A stretch of 9,878 nucleotides of DNA from Sphingomonadales bacterium (GTDB lineage Bacteria; Pseudomonadota; Alphaproteobacteria; Sphingomonadales; Sphingomonadaceae): the NCBI GenBank assembly GCA_027486275.1, contig JAIXPM010000123.1, positions 1 through 9,878 on the forward strand, written 5' to 3'. Within the stretch, counting starts at the first letter, position 1. Every line of letters starts with the position of its first letter. Under the pieces are notes generated by a model. The model was not told the DNA's origin. It searched no databases and saw only the letters and a program-made list of their open reading frames with translations. Of the stretch, positions 1 to 7,368 are shown one piece after another. Position numbers and translations under genes: made by a program.

Positions 1-1285
1 ATATCGCCTGCGCGATTGGGGGGTAAGCCGCCAGCGTTACTGGGGCACGCCGATCCCGATCATCCACTGCGAGATCTGCGGCGTCGTGCCGGTGCCGAAG
101 AAGCAGTTGCCGGTGATCCTGCCCGAAGACGTGACCTTCGATGTGCCGGGCAACCCGCTCGATCGCCACCCGACGTGGAAGCATGTGGATTGCCCGCAAT
201 GCGGCAAGCCGGCCCGTCGCGAGACCGATACGCTCGACACCTTCACCAATTCGTCGTGGTATTTCATTCGCTTCGCCAGCGCGCCCGATGATCGCCCGTT
301 CGATCCGGCGGTGGCGGCGAAGTGGCTGCCGGTCGGCCAGTATATCGGCGGGGTGGAGCATGCCATTCTGCACTTGCTCTATGCCCGTTTCTGGACGCGT
401 GCCCTGCAGCACATCGGCATGCTCGATGTGGCGGAGCCGTTCGCCGGTCTGTTCACGCAAGGCATGGTCACGCACGAAACCTACAGCCGGCCGCAGGGTG
501 AAGGCCTGCCACCCATGTGGTTCACGCCGGACGAGGTGGAGCGCACCGGTACCAGTGCGACATTGAAGGATGACGGCTTGGCCGTCGAGATCGGCCGCGT
601 CATCAAGATGTCGAAGTCCAAGAAGAATGTCATCGATCCCGATGCCATTCTGGGCCGTTACGGTGCTGATGCCGTGCGCTGGTTCGTGCTGTCCGACAGC
701 CCGCCGGAACGCGATCTGGCGTGGTCCGAAGCTGGCATCGACGGTGCCTGGCGCTTCGTGCAGCGCGTCTGGCGGCTGGCCGAAGACACTGCGACCGCGG
801 CCGATGGCGCCGCCGACGTGAAGCTGGATCGCATCGTTCACCGCGCCATCGCCGCCGTGACCAGCGACATCAACAAGTTGCAGTTCAACAAGGCTGTCGC
901 CCGGCTGTATGAGTTGGTCGGCGCGCTGGAGCGCAGCACCGCCGGCCCCAGCCGCCGCGCCGGGGTGATCACGCTGGTACAGCTGGTGGGGCCGATGGCG
1001 CCGCACTTGGCCGAGGAAGCGTGGGCATTGCTCGGTCAACCGGGCCTGGTCTGCGATGCCGTTTGGCCCGTCGCCAACCCGGCGCTGTTGGTAGACGATG
1101 AAGTGACCATCGCTGTGCAGGTGAATGGCAAGCTGAAGGGCGATTTCACTGCAGCCAAAGGCAGCGACAAGGCCGCGCTGGAGGCCGCCGCACTGGCGTT
1201 GCCGAATGTGCAGCGCACCCTTGACGGCGCCGTGCCAAAGAAGATCATCGTTGTTTCCGATCGCCTGGTGAACATTGTTGTCTGA
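1..1285 (+). CDS. leuS: Leucyl-tRNA synthetase, C-terminal half (5' end outside window)
   Basis: Class I aminoacyl-tRNA synthetase that attaches leucine to tRNA-Leu in the cytoplasm. Only the last 427 residues are present, about half of the usual 840-870; the frame starts at base 2 and stops with TGA at 1283-1285. The visible part starts just after the CP1 editing domain with the motif [17 protein letters not shown] zinc-ribbon-like insertion follows, with cysteine pairs CxxC at partial residues 23/26 and 64/67. The catalytic signature KMSKS is at partial residues 202-206 (bases 605-619). The helical anticodon-binding domain follows, and then the small C-terminal domain (VQVNGKLKG ... VPKKIIVV). 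All expected landmarks are intact and in order. The 3' end overlaps the lptE start, which suggests translational coupling and one leuS-lptE-holA operon. Identity is based on motifs recognised directly and is close to certain. Confidence 0.98.
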   Translation, partial: YRLRDWGVSRQRYWGTPIPIIHCEICGVVPVPKKQLPVILPEDVTFDVPGNPLDRHPTWKHVDCPQCGKPARRETDTLDTFTNSSWYFIRFASAPDDRPFDPAVAAKWLPVGQYIGGVEHAILHLLYARFWTRALQHIGMLDVAEPFAGLFTQGMVTHETYSRPQGEGLPPMWFTPDEVERTGTSATLKDDGLAVEIGRVIKMSKSKKNVIDPDAILGRYGADAVRWFVLSDSPPERDLAWSEAGIDGAWRFVQRVWRLAEDTATAADGAADVKLDRIVHRAIAAVTSDINKLQFNKAVARLYELVGALERSTAGPSRRAGVITLVQLVGPMAPHLAEEAWALLGQPGLVCDAVWPVANPALLVDDEVTIAVQVNGKLKGDFTAAKGSDKAALEAAALALPNVQRTLDGAVPKKIIVVSDRLVNIVV

Positions 1286-1781
1286 TCCCCGCCGCCTTCT
1301 GATCCCCGCCGCGCTGGCGCTGCTGGCGTTGCCCGGCTGCCAGCTCAGCCCGGTCTATGCCGGCGGCAATGCGTCCGCCCCGGCAACGCTGCTGGCCGAT
1401 ATCGCCATCGCACCCATCCCGGAACGTGCTGGCTTCATGGTGCGACAGGCGCTGGAAGATCAGTTCGGCCTCGCCGTGGCAAGCCCACGCTATCGCCTTG
1501 AAATCGCTCTGGATGATCAGATCACTGCCTTTGGTGTGCGCGGCGATTCCTCGGCAGCGCGTGAACGGCGTACGCTGCGTGCCCGCTATCGGCTGGTCGA
1601 TGCTGCCACCGGCACTGTGCTGGTCGATGATACCGCTGCGGCCGACGCCGGCATCGATCGTGTCAGTTCCAATTTCGCGGTTGTCGCCGCAGAAACGACA
1701 GCGCTGGAACGTCTCTCCGTCGATCTCGCCCGCCAGATCAGCGCGCGCCTGGCCCGCTACGCCCGCGCCGCCAAAGGCTGA
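1275..1781 (+). CDS. lptE: LPS-assembly lipoprotein LptE
   Basis: Outer-membrane lipoprotein that plugs the LptD barrel and helps insert lipopolysaccharide in the outer leaflet. The protein is 168 residues, normal for alphaproteobacterial LptE. The N-terminus is a lipoprotein signal: a short arginine stretch (DPRR), a hydrophobic run [14 protein letters not shown], then Cys22 followed by QLSPVYAGG, close to the CGLxPVYGG pattern of the family. The C-terminal part ([25 protein letters not shown]) matches the usual conserved helix. The start is not ATG: an in-frame TGA at 1269-1271 leaves only TTG at 1275 or TTG at 1278. A weak GGTGA upstream fits 1278 slightly better. Both lie inside the last codons of leuS, so translation is probably coupled. 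The stop TGA shares one base with the holA ATG. Confidence 0.93.
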   Translation: MLSDPRRLLIPAALALLALPGCQLSPVYAGGNASAPATLLADIAIAPIPERAGFMVRQALEDQFGLAVASPRYRLEIALDDQITAFGVRGDSSAARERRTLRARYRLVDAATGTVLVDDTAAADAGIDRVSSNFAVVAAETTALERLSVDLARQISARLARYARAAKG

Positions 1782-2806
1782 TGAAGACGGACGCGGCCCG
1801 GATAGCGGCCATCGCCCGCGCCTGGCCCGCTGATGTGCGGCTGGTGTTGTTGCACGGCCCCGATGAATCCGCCTCGCGTGACATGGCGGGGCAGGTCACG
1901 GCCGGTCTGGGCGCCGGCGTGACCATCACCGAACTGGCGGGCAATGCGCTGAAGTCCGACCCTCAGGCGCTGATGGCGGCCGCCACCAGCCTTTCCATGT
2001 TCGGCGATCGCGAACTGGTGCGCGTCGACGGTCTCGACGACGATGCGCTGGCGGCCGTCGAGGCGTTGCTGGAAGGCCCGCCAGGCCACCCGGTGCTGGC
2101 TGTGGCCGGCAGTTTCAAGAAGGGCAGCAAGCTGCTGACCTTGGCCGACAAGCACCCTGCCATCGCTGCCTGCATCAATTACGAAGCGAGCCTGCGCGAT
2201 GCTGGCCGCCTGCTCGGCGAGATGGCCGCGCCGCTCGGCTTGCGGCTGGAACGCGGCGTGCCCGAAGCCCTGTTCGAAAGCGCCGGCGGCGACCGCATGA
2301 TCATGCGCCGCGAGCTGGAAAAATACGCCCTCTACAAGGACTCAAGTCCGGAAAGCCCGAAGCAGCTCGGCGCCGAAGATCTTGCCGCACTGGGCATTGC
2401 CACCGGTGAAGCCGAGCTGTTCGCACCCATCGCGGCCATCACGACCGGCGACGTAGCCGAAGCCACCGACCTCATTGGCCGCCTGCCCGATGGCACCGCC
2501 ATCCCGCTGTTGCGCGCCCTCGAGCGCCGCTTTGCGCAACTCACCCTGTTGCGCACCGAAGTCGATGGCGGCGACACGCCGGCCGCCGTCGTTGAAGGCC
2601 AGGGCAAGGCCATCTTCTGGAAAGAAAAACCCATTATCATCAAGGCGTTGTCGCTGTGGAGCCAGCCAGCCCTCGCTGCGGCCATGGGCGACATCCTTGC
2701 CGCCGAGCGGGCGGTGAAAGCCAGCGGCAGCCTCGCCGATCTCGGCGCGCAGCATTTGTTGCTTGATCTTACCCGCCGCGCTGCCGTTGCTGGCCGCAGG
2801 CGTTAA
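1781..2806 (+). CDS. holA: DNA polymerase III subunit delta
   Basis: Delta subunit of the clamp-loader complex, which opens the beta sliding clamp and loads it on primed DNA during replication. The protein is 341 residues, the normal size. The N-terminal domain has the family's Walker-like segment LVLLHGPDESASRD (residues 21-34), then LSMFGDRELVRVDG and the helical middle GGDRMIMRRELEKYALY. The C-terminal collar domain includes PLLRALERRFAQLTLLRTEV, and the protein ends LLDLTRRAAVAGRRR. The ATG overlaps the lptE stop by one base, and AAAGG three bases upstream is a plausible ribosome-binding site. The lptE-holA pairing facing parAB is common in alphaproteobacteria and supports the call. The gene converges on parB, with only the repeat element between them. 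Confidence 0.95.
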   Translation: MKTDAARIAAIARAWPADVRLVLLHGPDESASRDMAGQVTAGLGAGVTITELAGNALKSDPQALMAAATSLSMFGDRELVRVDGLDDDALAAVEALLEGPPGHPVLAVAGSFKKGSKLLTLADKHPAIAACINYEASLRDAGRLLGEMAAPLGLRLERGVPEALFESAGGDRMIMRRELEKYALYKDSSPESPKQLGAEDLAALGIATGEAELFAPIAAITTGDVAEATDLIGRLPDGTAIPLLRALERRFAQLTLLRTEVDGGDTPAAVVEGQGKAIFWKEKPIIIKALSLWSQPALAAAMGDILAAERAVKASGSLADLGAQHLLLDLTRRAAVAGRRR

Positions 2807-2811
2807 CAGGA

Positions 2812-2931
2812 GCCTCCGGCGGGCAGGGGCTGAGCCCCTGCACCCACTTTCGTCTTGGACCGATCCTCAGCGCAAAAGGCAGCGCCTGACAGCAAACGGG
2901 TGCAGGGTCTGCGACCCTGCCCGCCGGAGGC
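2812..2931. repeat. Structured inverted-repeat element, copy A (REP/BIME-like)
   Basis: This 120-bp element fills nearly all of the 134-bp gap between the stops of holA and parB. Its outer arms, GCCTCCGGCGGG at 2812-2823 and CCCGCCGGAGGC at 2920-2931, are perfect reverse complements. Inside each arm is a small perfect hairpin: CAGGGGC-TGA-GCCCCTG at 2824-2840 and CAGGGTC-TGC-GACCCTG at 2903-2919. Inside those, CACCC (2841-2845) can pair with GGGTG (2898-2902). The strand could therefore fold as a four-way junction: outer stem, two side hairpins and inner stem. The first 41 bp (2812-2852) are identical to 7123-7163 in copy B. The plus strand continues with ATTTTCCCC after the right arm, so a transcription-stop role for holA is possible but not shown. 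A short palindromic extragenic repeat family is the likeliest class. Confidence 0.85.
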
Positions 2932-2940
2932 ATTTTCCCC

Positions 2941-3810
2941 TTAAGCCACGCCGAGTTTGCTGCAGAGCAGATCGAGCTGATCAAGATCGGCAAAACGGAT
3001 AGTGAGGCTGCCGCTGCTGGCGCCGGGGGCGACCTGCAGGGCGACTGGCATCCCGAGCGCTTCGGCGAGTTGTTCTTCCAGGGCGTCGCTGTTGGGATCG
3101 TTGGCAGCGGCCGCCGGAGTGGCGCGCGGTGCCTTTGGCTTGGCCTTGCCGCCGGAGACGAGGGCTTCGAGGGCGCGAACTGAAAGGCCTTGTTTTACAG
3201 CCCGTTCGGCCAGAGCTTCGGCATCGGCTGCACCAACGAGGGCGCGGGCGTGCCCCATGGAGAGAGCGCCCGATTCCACCAAGGTCTGCACCGAGGCGGG
3301 CAGATCGAGCAGGCGCAGCAGATTGGTGACGTGGCTGCGTGATTTGCCGACGATATCGGCGAGCACAGCCTGGGTGTGGGCGAAATCGGCAATGAGTTTC
3401 TGGTAACCGCGGGCTTCTTCGATGGCGTTCAGATCGGCGCGCTGGATATTCTCGATCAGCGCAATTTCAGAGACTTGCCGGTCGTCGAGTTGGCGGACGA
3501 CCACCGGGATTTCGTGGAGGCCGGCAGCCTGAGCCGCGCGCCAGCGGCGTTCGCCGGCGATGATCTGGTGTCGGCCATTGAAGCGGCGGACAAGGATAGG
3601 CTGCAAAACGCCGTGAGTTTTCACCGAGGCGACGAGTTCCGCCATCGCCGTTTCATCGAACTGGCGGCGGGGTTGGCCTGGGTTGGGAACGATATCGGCG
3701 ACGGGCAGGCGCACAACGCCGGGTGCAGCGGCGGTGGGCGGCGCCGCGATATCGTCGAGCAGCGCCGATAGCCCGCGCCCAAGGCCGGATTTGCGTTTGT
3801 TGTCTGTCAT
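2941..3810 (-). CDS. parB: Chromosome-partitioning protein ParB (CTP-dependent DNA clamp)
   Basis: ParB binds parS, then uses CTP to close into a clamp that slides along DNA, building the nucleoprotein complex moved by ParA. The protein is 289 residues, typical for chromosomal ParB. In order: N-terminal GLGRGLSALLDD (residues 9-20), the ParA-interaction tail; VPNPGQPRRQF (41-51); the CTP-binding motif GERRWRA (86-92); the second nucleotide motif ENIQRADLNAIEEA (120-133); a helix-turn-helix at about 147-168 (TQAVLADIVGKSRSHVTNLL); GALSMGHARAL (181-191); an Ala/Pro/Lys-rich linker (about 220-240); and a C-terminal dimerisation domain ending at 289. The start has AGAGGGA just upstream, ten bases after the parA stop, so parA and parB are co-transcribed. 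The window's two parS sites are its expected targets. Confidence 0.98.
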   Translation of the reverse strand: MTDNKRKSGLGRGLSALLDDIAAPPTAAAPGVVRLPVADIVPNPGQPRRQFDETAMAELVASVKTHGVLQPILVRRFNGRHQIIAGERRWRAAQAAGLHEIPVVVRQLDDRQVSEIALIENIQRADLNAIEEARGYQKLIADFAHTQAVLADIVGKSRSHVTNLLRLLDLPASVQTLVESGALSMGHARALVGAADAEALAERAVKQGLSVRALEALVSGGKAKPKAPRATPAAAANDPNSDALEEQLAEALGMPVALQVAPGASSGSLTIRFADLDQLDLLCSKLGVA

Positions 3811-3820
3811 TTATCCCTCT

Positions 3821-4597
3821 TCATCCGGCCAGTGCCAGCGGGCCTTCGATGCGTTCCAGCAGCTCGCGGGCCAGCGCCAGATAGGCTTCGGAGCCGGCGC
3901 AGCGGCTGTCATAGATCAGTGCCGGCAGGCCGTGGCTGGGCGCTTCCGACAGGCGAACGTTGCGTGGCACCATGGTTTTCAACACCTTGGCGCCCATCAC
4001 CGCTCGCACGTCGGCGCAGACCTGATCGGAAAGCCGGTTGCGGCGATCGACCATGGTCAGCACGATGCCAAGCAGTTCCAGCCGGCGGTTGAGCCCGGCC
4101 TTCACGCGTTCGATCGTACCGAGCAGTTGGCTGAGTCCTTCCAATGCAAAGAACTCGCTCTGGAGTGGCACCAGCACGGCATCGGCGGCGACCAGCGCAT
4201 TGACGGTGACGAGGCCCAGCGACGGCGGGCAATCGATGATCACGAAATCCTGTGGCGGCAAAGTGGCCAGCGCATCGGCGAGCCGGTGGGAGCGGCGGTC
4301 AGCATCGACCAGCTCAACCTCTGCGCCGGCCAGGGCGGCATTGGCTGGCAGGATCGAAAGACCCGGAATGGCCGTCTGGCGCAACGCCTCAGCGGCGGGA
4401 ACGCCATCCACAAGCACTTGATAAATCGAGGGATCACGATCCTTGCGCCCAATGCCCAGACCGGTGGAGGCATTGCCTTGTGGATCGGCATCAACCACCA
4501 GCACGCGCTTGCCAACGGCAGCTAGCGCCGTGGCAAGGTTCACGGCCGTGGTCGTCTTGCCAACCCCGCCCTTCTGATTGGCGACCGCGATAATCAT
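3821..4597 (-). CDS. parA: Chromosome-partitioning ATPase ParA
   Basis: Deviant Walker-type ATPase that binds the nucleoid non-specifically in the ATP dimer form and pulls ParB-parS complexes to segregate origins. The protein is 258 residues. It begins directly with the P-loop region MIIAVANQKGGVGKTTTAVN; the deviant Walker A, KGGVGKTT, is at residues 9-16. The next motif DADPQGNAS is at 36-44 and Walker B (VIIDCPP) lies around residues 119-125. There is no long N-terminal DNA-binding extension, as expected for chromosomal rather than type Ia plasmid ParA. The ATG overlaps the rsmG stop in an ATGA arrangement (four shared bases), with AAAGGGG upstream as a good ribosome-binding site. The order rsmG-parA-parB is the classic chromosomal arrangement. 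Confidence 0.98.
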   Translation of the reverse strand: MIIAVANQKGGVGKTTTAVNLATALAAVGKRVLVVDADPQGNASTGLGIGRKDRDPSIYQVLVDGVPAAEALRQTAIPGLSILPANAALAGAEVELVDADRRSHRLADALATLPPQDFVIIDCPPSLGLVTVNALVAADAVLVPLQSEFFALEGLSQLLGTIERVKAGLNRRLELLGIVLTMVDRRNRLSDQVCADVRAVMGAKVLKTMVPRNVRLSEAPSHGLPALIYDSRCAGSEAYLALARELLERIEGPLALAG

Positions 4598-5214
4598 CGG
4601 CGTTTAACCCCTTTCGCGACCACGATGCGGGCATCGGAATCGGTGCGGCTGGGAATCAGCTCATGGGCAAAGTGGAACTGCTTGGCCGCGCTGGCAAGCT
4701 CTTCCTGCACACGGGCGCCCTTTGGCAGGATCCAGCGCGTGCCAGAACCGGCGAAACGCAGGCCCCAATCAAACAAGGTTTCCAGGCTGGCGGCGGCACG
4801 GGCGGTGATGATGTCATATTTGCTGCCGGCCAGTGCCTCCACGCGGACGTTGGCGACGGTGATGTGGCCGGCGGTGTCCGTTTCGTGGGCCACCGTGTCC
4901 AGAAAGCGGCATTTCTTGGTGATGGATTCGACGAGCGTGATGTTGGATTCGGGATCAAGGATGGCGAGGACCAAGCCGGGGAAGCCGCCACCGGCGCCGA
5001 TATCGAGCCACGATCTGCCGGCGCCGGCGATTGCCAGCAGCTGCGCCGAATCACGGAAGTGGCGATCCCAGATGTGCGGCAGGGTCGATGGGCCGACCAG
5101 GTTCATGCGCTGCTGCCATTCGGTGAGCAGTTCGGCGTAACGATCGAGCTTGGCCAATGTTTCACGTGAAACATCGAATTCTGTCGCAAAGGCGTCGCGG
5201 GCGTCTTGGCTCAT
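4594..5214 (-). CDS. rsmG: 16S rRNA (guanine-527 N7)-methyltransferase RsmG
   Basis: Methylates N7 of G527 in 16S rRNA using S-adenosylmethionine; the old name is gidB. The protein is 206 residues, normal for the family. The N-terminus has FDVSRETLAKLDRYAELLTEW and the conserved NLVGPSTL...WDRHFRDSAQLL. The SAM-binding loop DIGAGGGFPG is at residues 71-80, and later segments include VESITKKCRFLD and DIITARAAASLETL. Codons 14-19 carry a perfect parS site, so this stretch is both protein-coding and a centromere. The ATG lies one base after the mnmG stop, with only a weak ribosome-binding site, so translation is probably coupled to mnmG. The stop overlaps parA. Confidence 0.97.
   Translation of the reverse strand: MSQDARDAFATEFDVSRETLAKLDRYAELLTEWQQRMNLVGPSTLPHIWDRHFRDSAQLLAIAGAGRSWLDIGAGGGFPGLVLAILDPESNITLVESITKKCRFLDTVAHETDTAGHITVANVRVEALAGSKYDIITARAAASLETLFDWGLRFAGSGTRWILPKGARVQEELASAAKQFHFAHELIPSRTDSDARIVVAKGVKRR
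5158..5173. other. parS centromere site 1, inside rsmG
   Basis: The sequence TGTTTCACGTGAAACA is a perfect 16-bp palindrome and agrees fully with the bacterial parS consensus. Palindromy extends by one A/T pair on each side (5157-5174). Read on the minus strand it encodes the rsmG residues VSRET with the last base of the preceding Asp codon. ParB is expected to nucleate here. An identical 18-bp copy starts 1930 bp away at 7087. Confidence 0.95.
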
Positions 5215-5215
5215 C

Positions 5216-7060
5216 TCAAGCCGCCCGGCGGGTGGTGTGGGGAAGCAGAGCGATCAGTGCCGCCGGGGTGATTCCTGGCACGCGGCTGGCGGCGCCCAAG
5301 GTGAGCGGGCGTGCGCGGCTGAGGCGTTCGACCATTTCCTTGGACAGTCCGGCCACTTCTGTGAAGTCGAGGCTGGTGGGCAATGTCAGCCCTTCGTCGC
5401 GGCGAAGGGCTGCGACCTCTGACTCCTGCCGAACGATGTAGGAGGCATAGTTAGCGTCCACCGCCAGGCTGGCGAGCAGATCGTCCGGCACCTGTGCCAG
5501 TTCTGGCCACACGCGGCGAGCGGCTTGATGAGTGACAGCGGGAAAGCGCAACCAATCGAACAGCGAACGCAACTGGCCATCCTGGCGTACTTCGATTCCA
5601 TGGGTCGCAAGTTGGTGTGGCGTGGCCGACAGGCTGTTGAGCAGGGCCCGGCCGGCCTCGCGGGCCGTCTGGTCCGCATGGAAATCAGCGGCTTGCGGGG
5701 TGGGGATGAGGCCGAGATCAAGGCCCAGCGGGGTCAAGCGCTGATCGGCATTGTCCGCTCGCAGGCGGAGCCGATACTCGGCGCGGCTGGTGAACATGCG
5801 ATACGGCTCTGCCACGCCGTGCGTGGTGAGATCGTCGATCATCACGCCGATATAGGCTTGGGTGCGATCGACGATGAGCTCGGGCAGCGCCAGCGCGGCT
5901 GCGGCAGCGTTGGCACCGGCCACAAGACCTTGTGCAGCGGCCTCCTCATAACCGGTGGTGCCGTTGATTTGGCCGGCGAGGAACAGGCCCGCCACATCCT
6001 TGGCGGCAAGGCCGGGCGTCAATGCCCGCGGATCGACATGATCATATTCGATGGCATAACCGGCGCGGAGGATGCGGGCGCGTTCCAGGCCCTTGATCGA
6101 GGCGATGAACTTTTCCTGCACATGCAGCGGCAGGGACGTTGAGAGACCATTGGGATAGATGGTGATGTCATTATAGCCCTCTGGCTCCAGGAAGATCTGG
6201 TGGCCGTCGCGATCGCCAAAGCGCACCACCTTGTCCTCAATGGACGGGCAATAGCGTGGACCGACCGAGTCAATATGGCCGCCATAAAGCGCAGATTCGC
6301 CAAGGTGGTCGCGGATGATTCGATGCGTCTCCGCATTGGTCCGGGTCACGGCACAGGGAATCGGCTGGCGTCCATTGGCCTTTCCAAAACGACTGAAGCG
6401 TGGATCATCGGCATCGCCATGCTGCCAATCCAGCACCGCCCAATCGATGGAGCGGCCATCAAGTCGGGCCGGCGTGCCCGTCTTCAGCCGGCTCACCGGT
6501 AGGCCCATTGCCCGCAGCGCTTGGCCAAGATCGCTGGCCTGCGCTCCGACCCGGCCACCGGCTTCACGTGCCGAACCGATGTGCATCATGCCGCCAAGGA
6601 AGGTGCCGGTGGTGAGAACAACCGCGGGGGCATTGAGACGGCCCTGCGCCGTTTCTACGCCCGTGATACGACCCTGTTCGAGTACCAGGCCTTCAACGGC
6701 GGTGGCAATGATCGAAAGCATTGGGAACTCTGCCAGTACCTCAGCCATCGTGGCGCGATACAAGGCGCGGTCAACCTGGGCGCGCGGACCATGGACGGCC
6801 GGACCCTTCGAGCGATTCAGTAGTCGCGATTGCAACCGTGCCGCATCTGTGACTCGCCCCATGATGCCACCCAGTGCGTCGATCTCGGTGACAAGATGGC
6901 CCTTGCCAATGCCACCCACCGCCGGGTTGCAACTCAATGTGCCAGGATCATCCGCGCGCAATGTGACCAACGCGACACGCGCGCCGCGCCTCGCGGCGGC
7001 AGCAGCAGCCTCGCAACCGGCATGGCCGGCGCCGACAATGATGACGTCGTAGGAAGACAT
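5216..7060 (-). CDS. mnmG: tRNA U34 carboxymethylaminomethyl synthesis enzyme MnmG
   Basis: FAD-dependent partner of MnmE; together they install the (carboxymethyl)aminomethyl group on the wobble uridine of certain tRNAs. The old name is gidA. The protein is 614 residues, slightly below the usual 620-630. The FAD dinucleotide fold [10 protein letters not shown] is at residues 10-19. Other landmarks are [16 protein letters not shown] (conserved Cys44), GPRAQVDR (91-98), [16 protein letters not shown] (192-207), [15 protein letters not shown] (conserved Cys271), [21 protein letters not shown], and the second FAD segment [17 protein letters not shown]. The C-terminal helical domain, which contacts MnmE and tRNA, is present to the end. 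The start is supported by GGAGA at 7065-7069, four bases before the ATG. The gene opens the mnmG-rsmG-parA-parB run. Confidence 0.98.
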   Translation of the reverse strand: MSSYDVIIVGAGHAGCEAAAAAARRGARVALVTLRADDPGTLSCNPAVGGIGKGHLVTEIDALGGIMGRVTDAARLQSRLLNRSKGPAVHGPRAQVDRALYRATMAEVLAEFPMLSIIATAVEGLVLEQGRITGVETAQGRLNAPAVVLTTGTFLGGMMHIGSAREAGGRVGAQASDLGQALRAMGLPVSRLKTGTPARLDGRSIDWAVLDWQHGDADDPRFSRFGKANGRQPIPCAVTRTNAETHRIIRDHLGESALYGGHIDSVGPRYCPSIEDKVVRFGDRDGHQIFLEPEGYNDITIYPNGLSTSLPLHVQEKFIASIKGLERARILRAGYAIEYDHVDPRALTPGLAAKDVAGLFLAGQINGTTGYEEAAAQGLVAGANAAAAALALPELIVDRTQAYIGVMIDDLTTHGVAEPYRMFTSRAEYRLRLRADNADQRLTPLGLDLGLIPTPQAADFHADQTAREAGRALLNSLSATPHQLATHGIEVRQDGQLRSLFDWLRFPAVTHQAARRVWPELAQVPDDLLASLAVDANYASYIVRQESEVAALRRDEGLTLPTSLDFTEVAGLSKEMVERLSRARPLTLGAASRVPGITPAALIALLPHTTRRAA

Positions 7061-7064
7061 GCGG

Positions 7065-7069
7065 TCTCC
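7065..7069 (-). promoter_or_regulatory. Ribosome-binding site of mnmG
   Basis: The minus strand reads GGAGA, then four bases, then the mnmG ATG at 7060-7058. It fixes the [10 protein letters not shown] start. No convincing -35/-10 pair was found between it and the parS or repeat upstream. Confidence 0.6.
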
Positions 7070-7087
7070 ATAGCGATTCGTGGGCGA

Positions 7088-7103
7088 TGTTTCACGTGAA
7101 ACA
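7088..7103. other. parS centromere site 2, upstream of mnmG
   Basis: A second perfect TGTTTCACGTGAAACA palindrome, again flanked by A and T to give 18 bp (7087-7104), identical to the site in rsmG. It is intergenic, 27 bp upstream of the mnmG start. ParB bound and spreading here could also affect transcription of mnmG and the par genes downstream, which is inference. Confidence 0.95.
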
Positions 7104-7122
7104 TGGGGGGAAGTGCAAGGAA

Positions 7123-7300
7123 GCCTCCGGCGGGCAGGGGCTGAGCCCCTGCACCCACTTTCGATTTTGGCGGGGCCTATGGTTTCAATGGCCTGCGTCG
7201 CAGGCTGTCATCATTGCCTGCGGCGCTGGAGTGCGCTTCTGGTGCGCGGGCTGCACGAAAACAAATGGGTGCAGGGACGGCGTCCCTGCCTGCCGGAGGC
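7123..7300. repeat. Structured inverted-repeat element, copy B (REP/BIME-like)
   Basis: Second copy of the element between holA and parB, here 178 bp. The left arm 7123-7134 is the same GCCTCCGGCGGG, followed by the hairpin CAGGGGC-TGA-GCCCCTG (7135-7151). The right arm carries the hairpin CAGGGAC-GGC-GTCCCTG (7272-7288) and ends CCTGCCGGAGGC (7289-7300). One outer pair is G against T, which as RNA would be a G-U wobble. CACCCA (7152-7157) can pair with TGGGTG (7266-7271). The centre (7164-7260) is 97 bp, longer than in copy A, and holds its own hairpin GCCTGC-GTC-GCAGGC (7191-7205). The element lies 19 bp from parS site 2, between mnmE and mnmG. Confidence 0.85.
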
Positions 7301-7330
7301 CGCTTTTTCACTTTACAAGAAAACAGCGGG

Positions 7331-7351
7331 GCCCCGGATCAAGTCCGGGGC
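7331..7351. repeat. GC-rich hairpin after mnmE (CCGGATCAAGTCCGG type), possible terminator
   Basis: An 8-bp perfect stem GCCCCGGA / TCCGGGGC closes a five-base loop, TCAAG. It starts 17 bases after the mnmE stop when read on the minus strand, and is followed at some distance by the T-rich stretch TGTTTTCTT. The motif resembles a palindrome that, from memory, recurs often between genes in alphaproteobacterial genomes, so it may be a dispersed repeat, a terminator for mnmE, or both. The T-run is not immediately adjacent, so terminator function is uncertain. Confidence 0.55.
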
Positions 7352-7368
7352 GACGGATCCAGGTATGA

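Noticed and set aside
3613..3624. GTGA-GTTT-TCAC inside parB as a third, degenerate parS site.
   Set aside because: It lacks the CACGTG core and is only a short inverted repeat in ordinary codons.
3808..3823. TTATCCCTC in the parA-parB gap as a DnaA box.
   Set aside because: It matches only part of TTATCCACA, is solitary, and the reverse strand is the parB ribosome-binding region. No cluster of boxes or AT-rich unwinding region was seen, so there is no support for oriC here.
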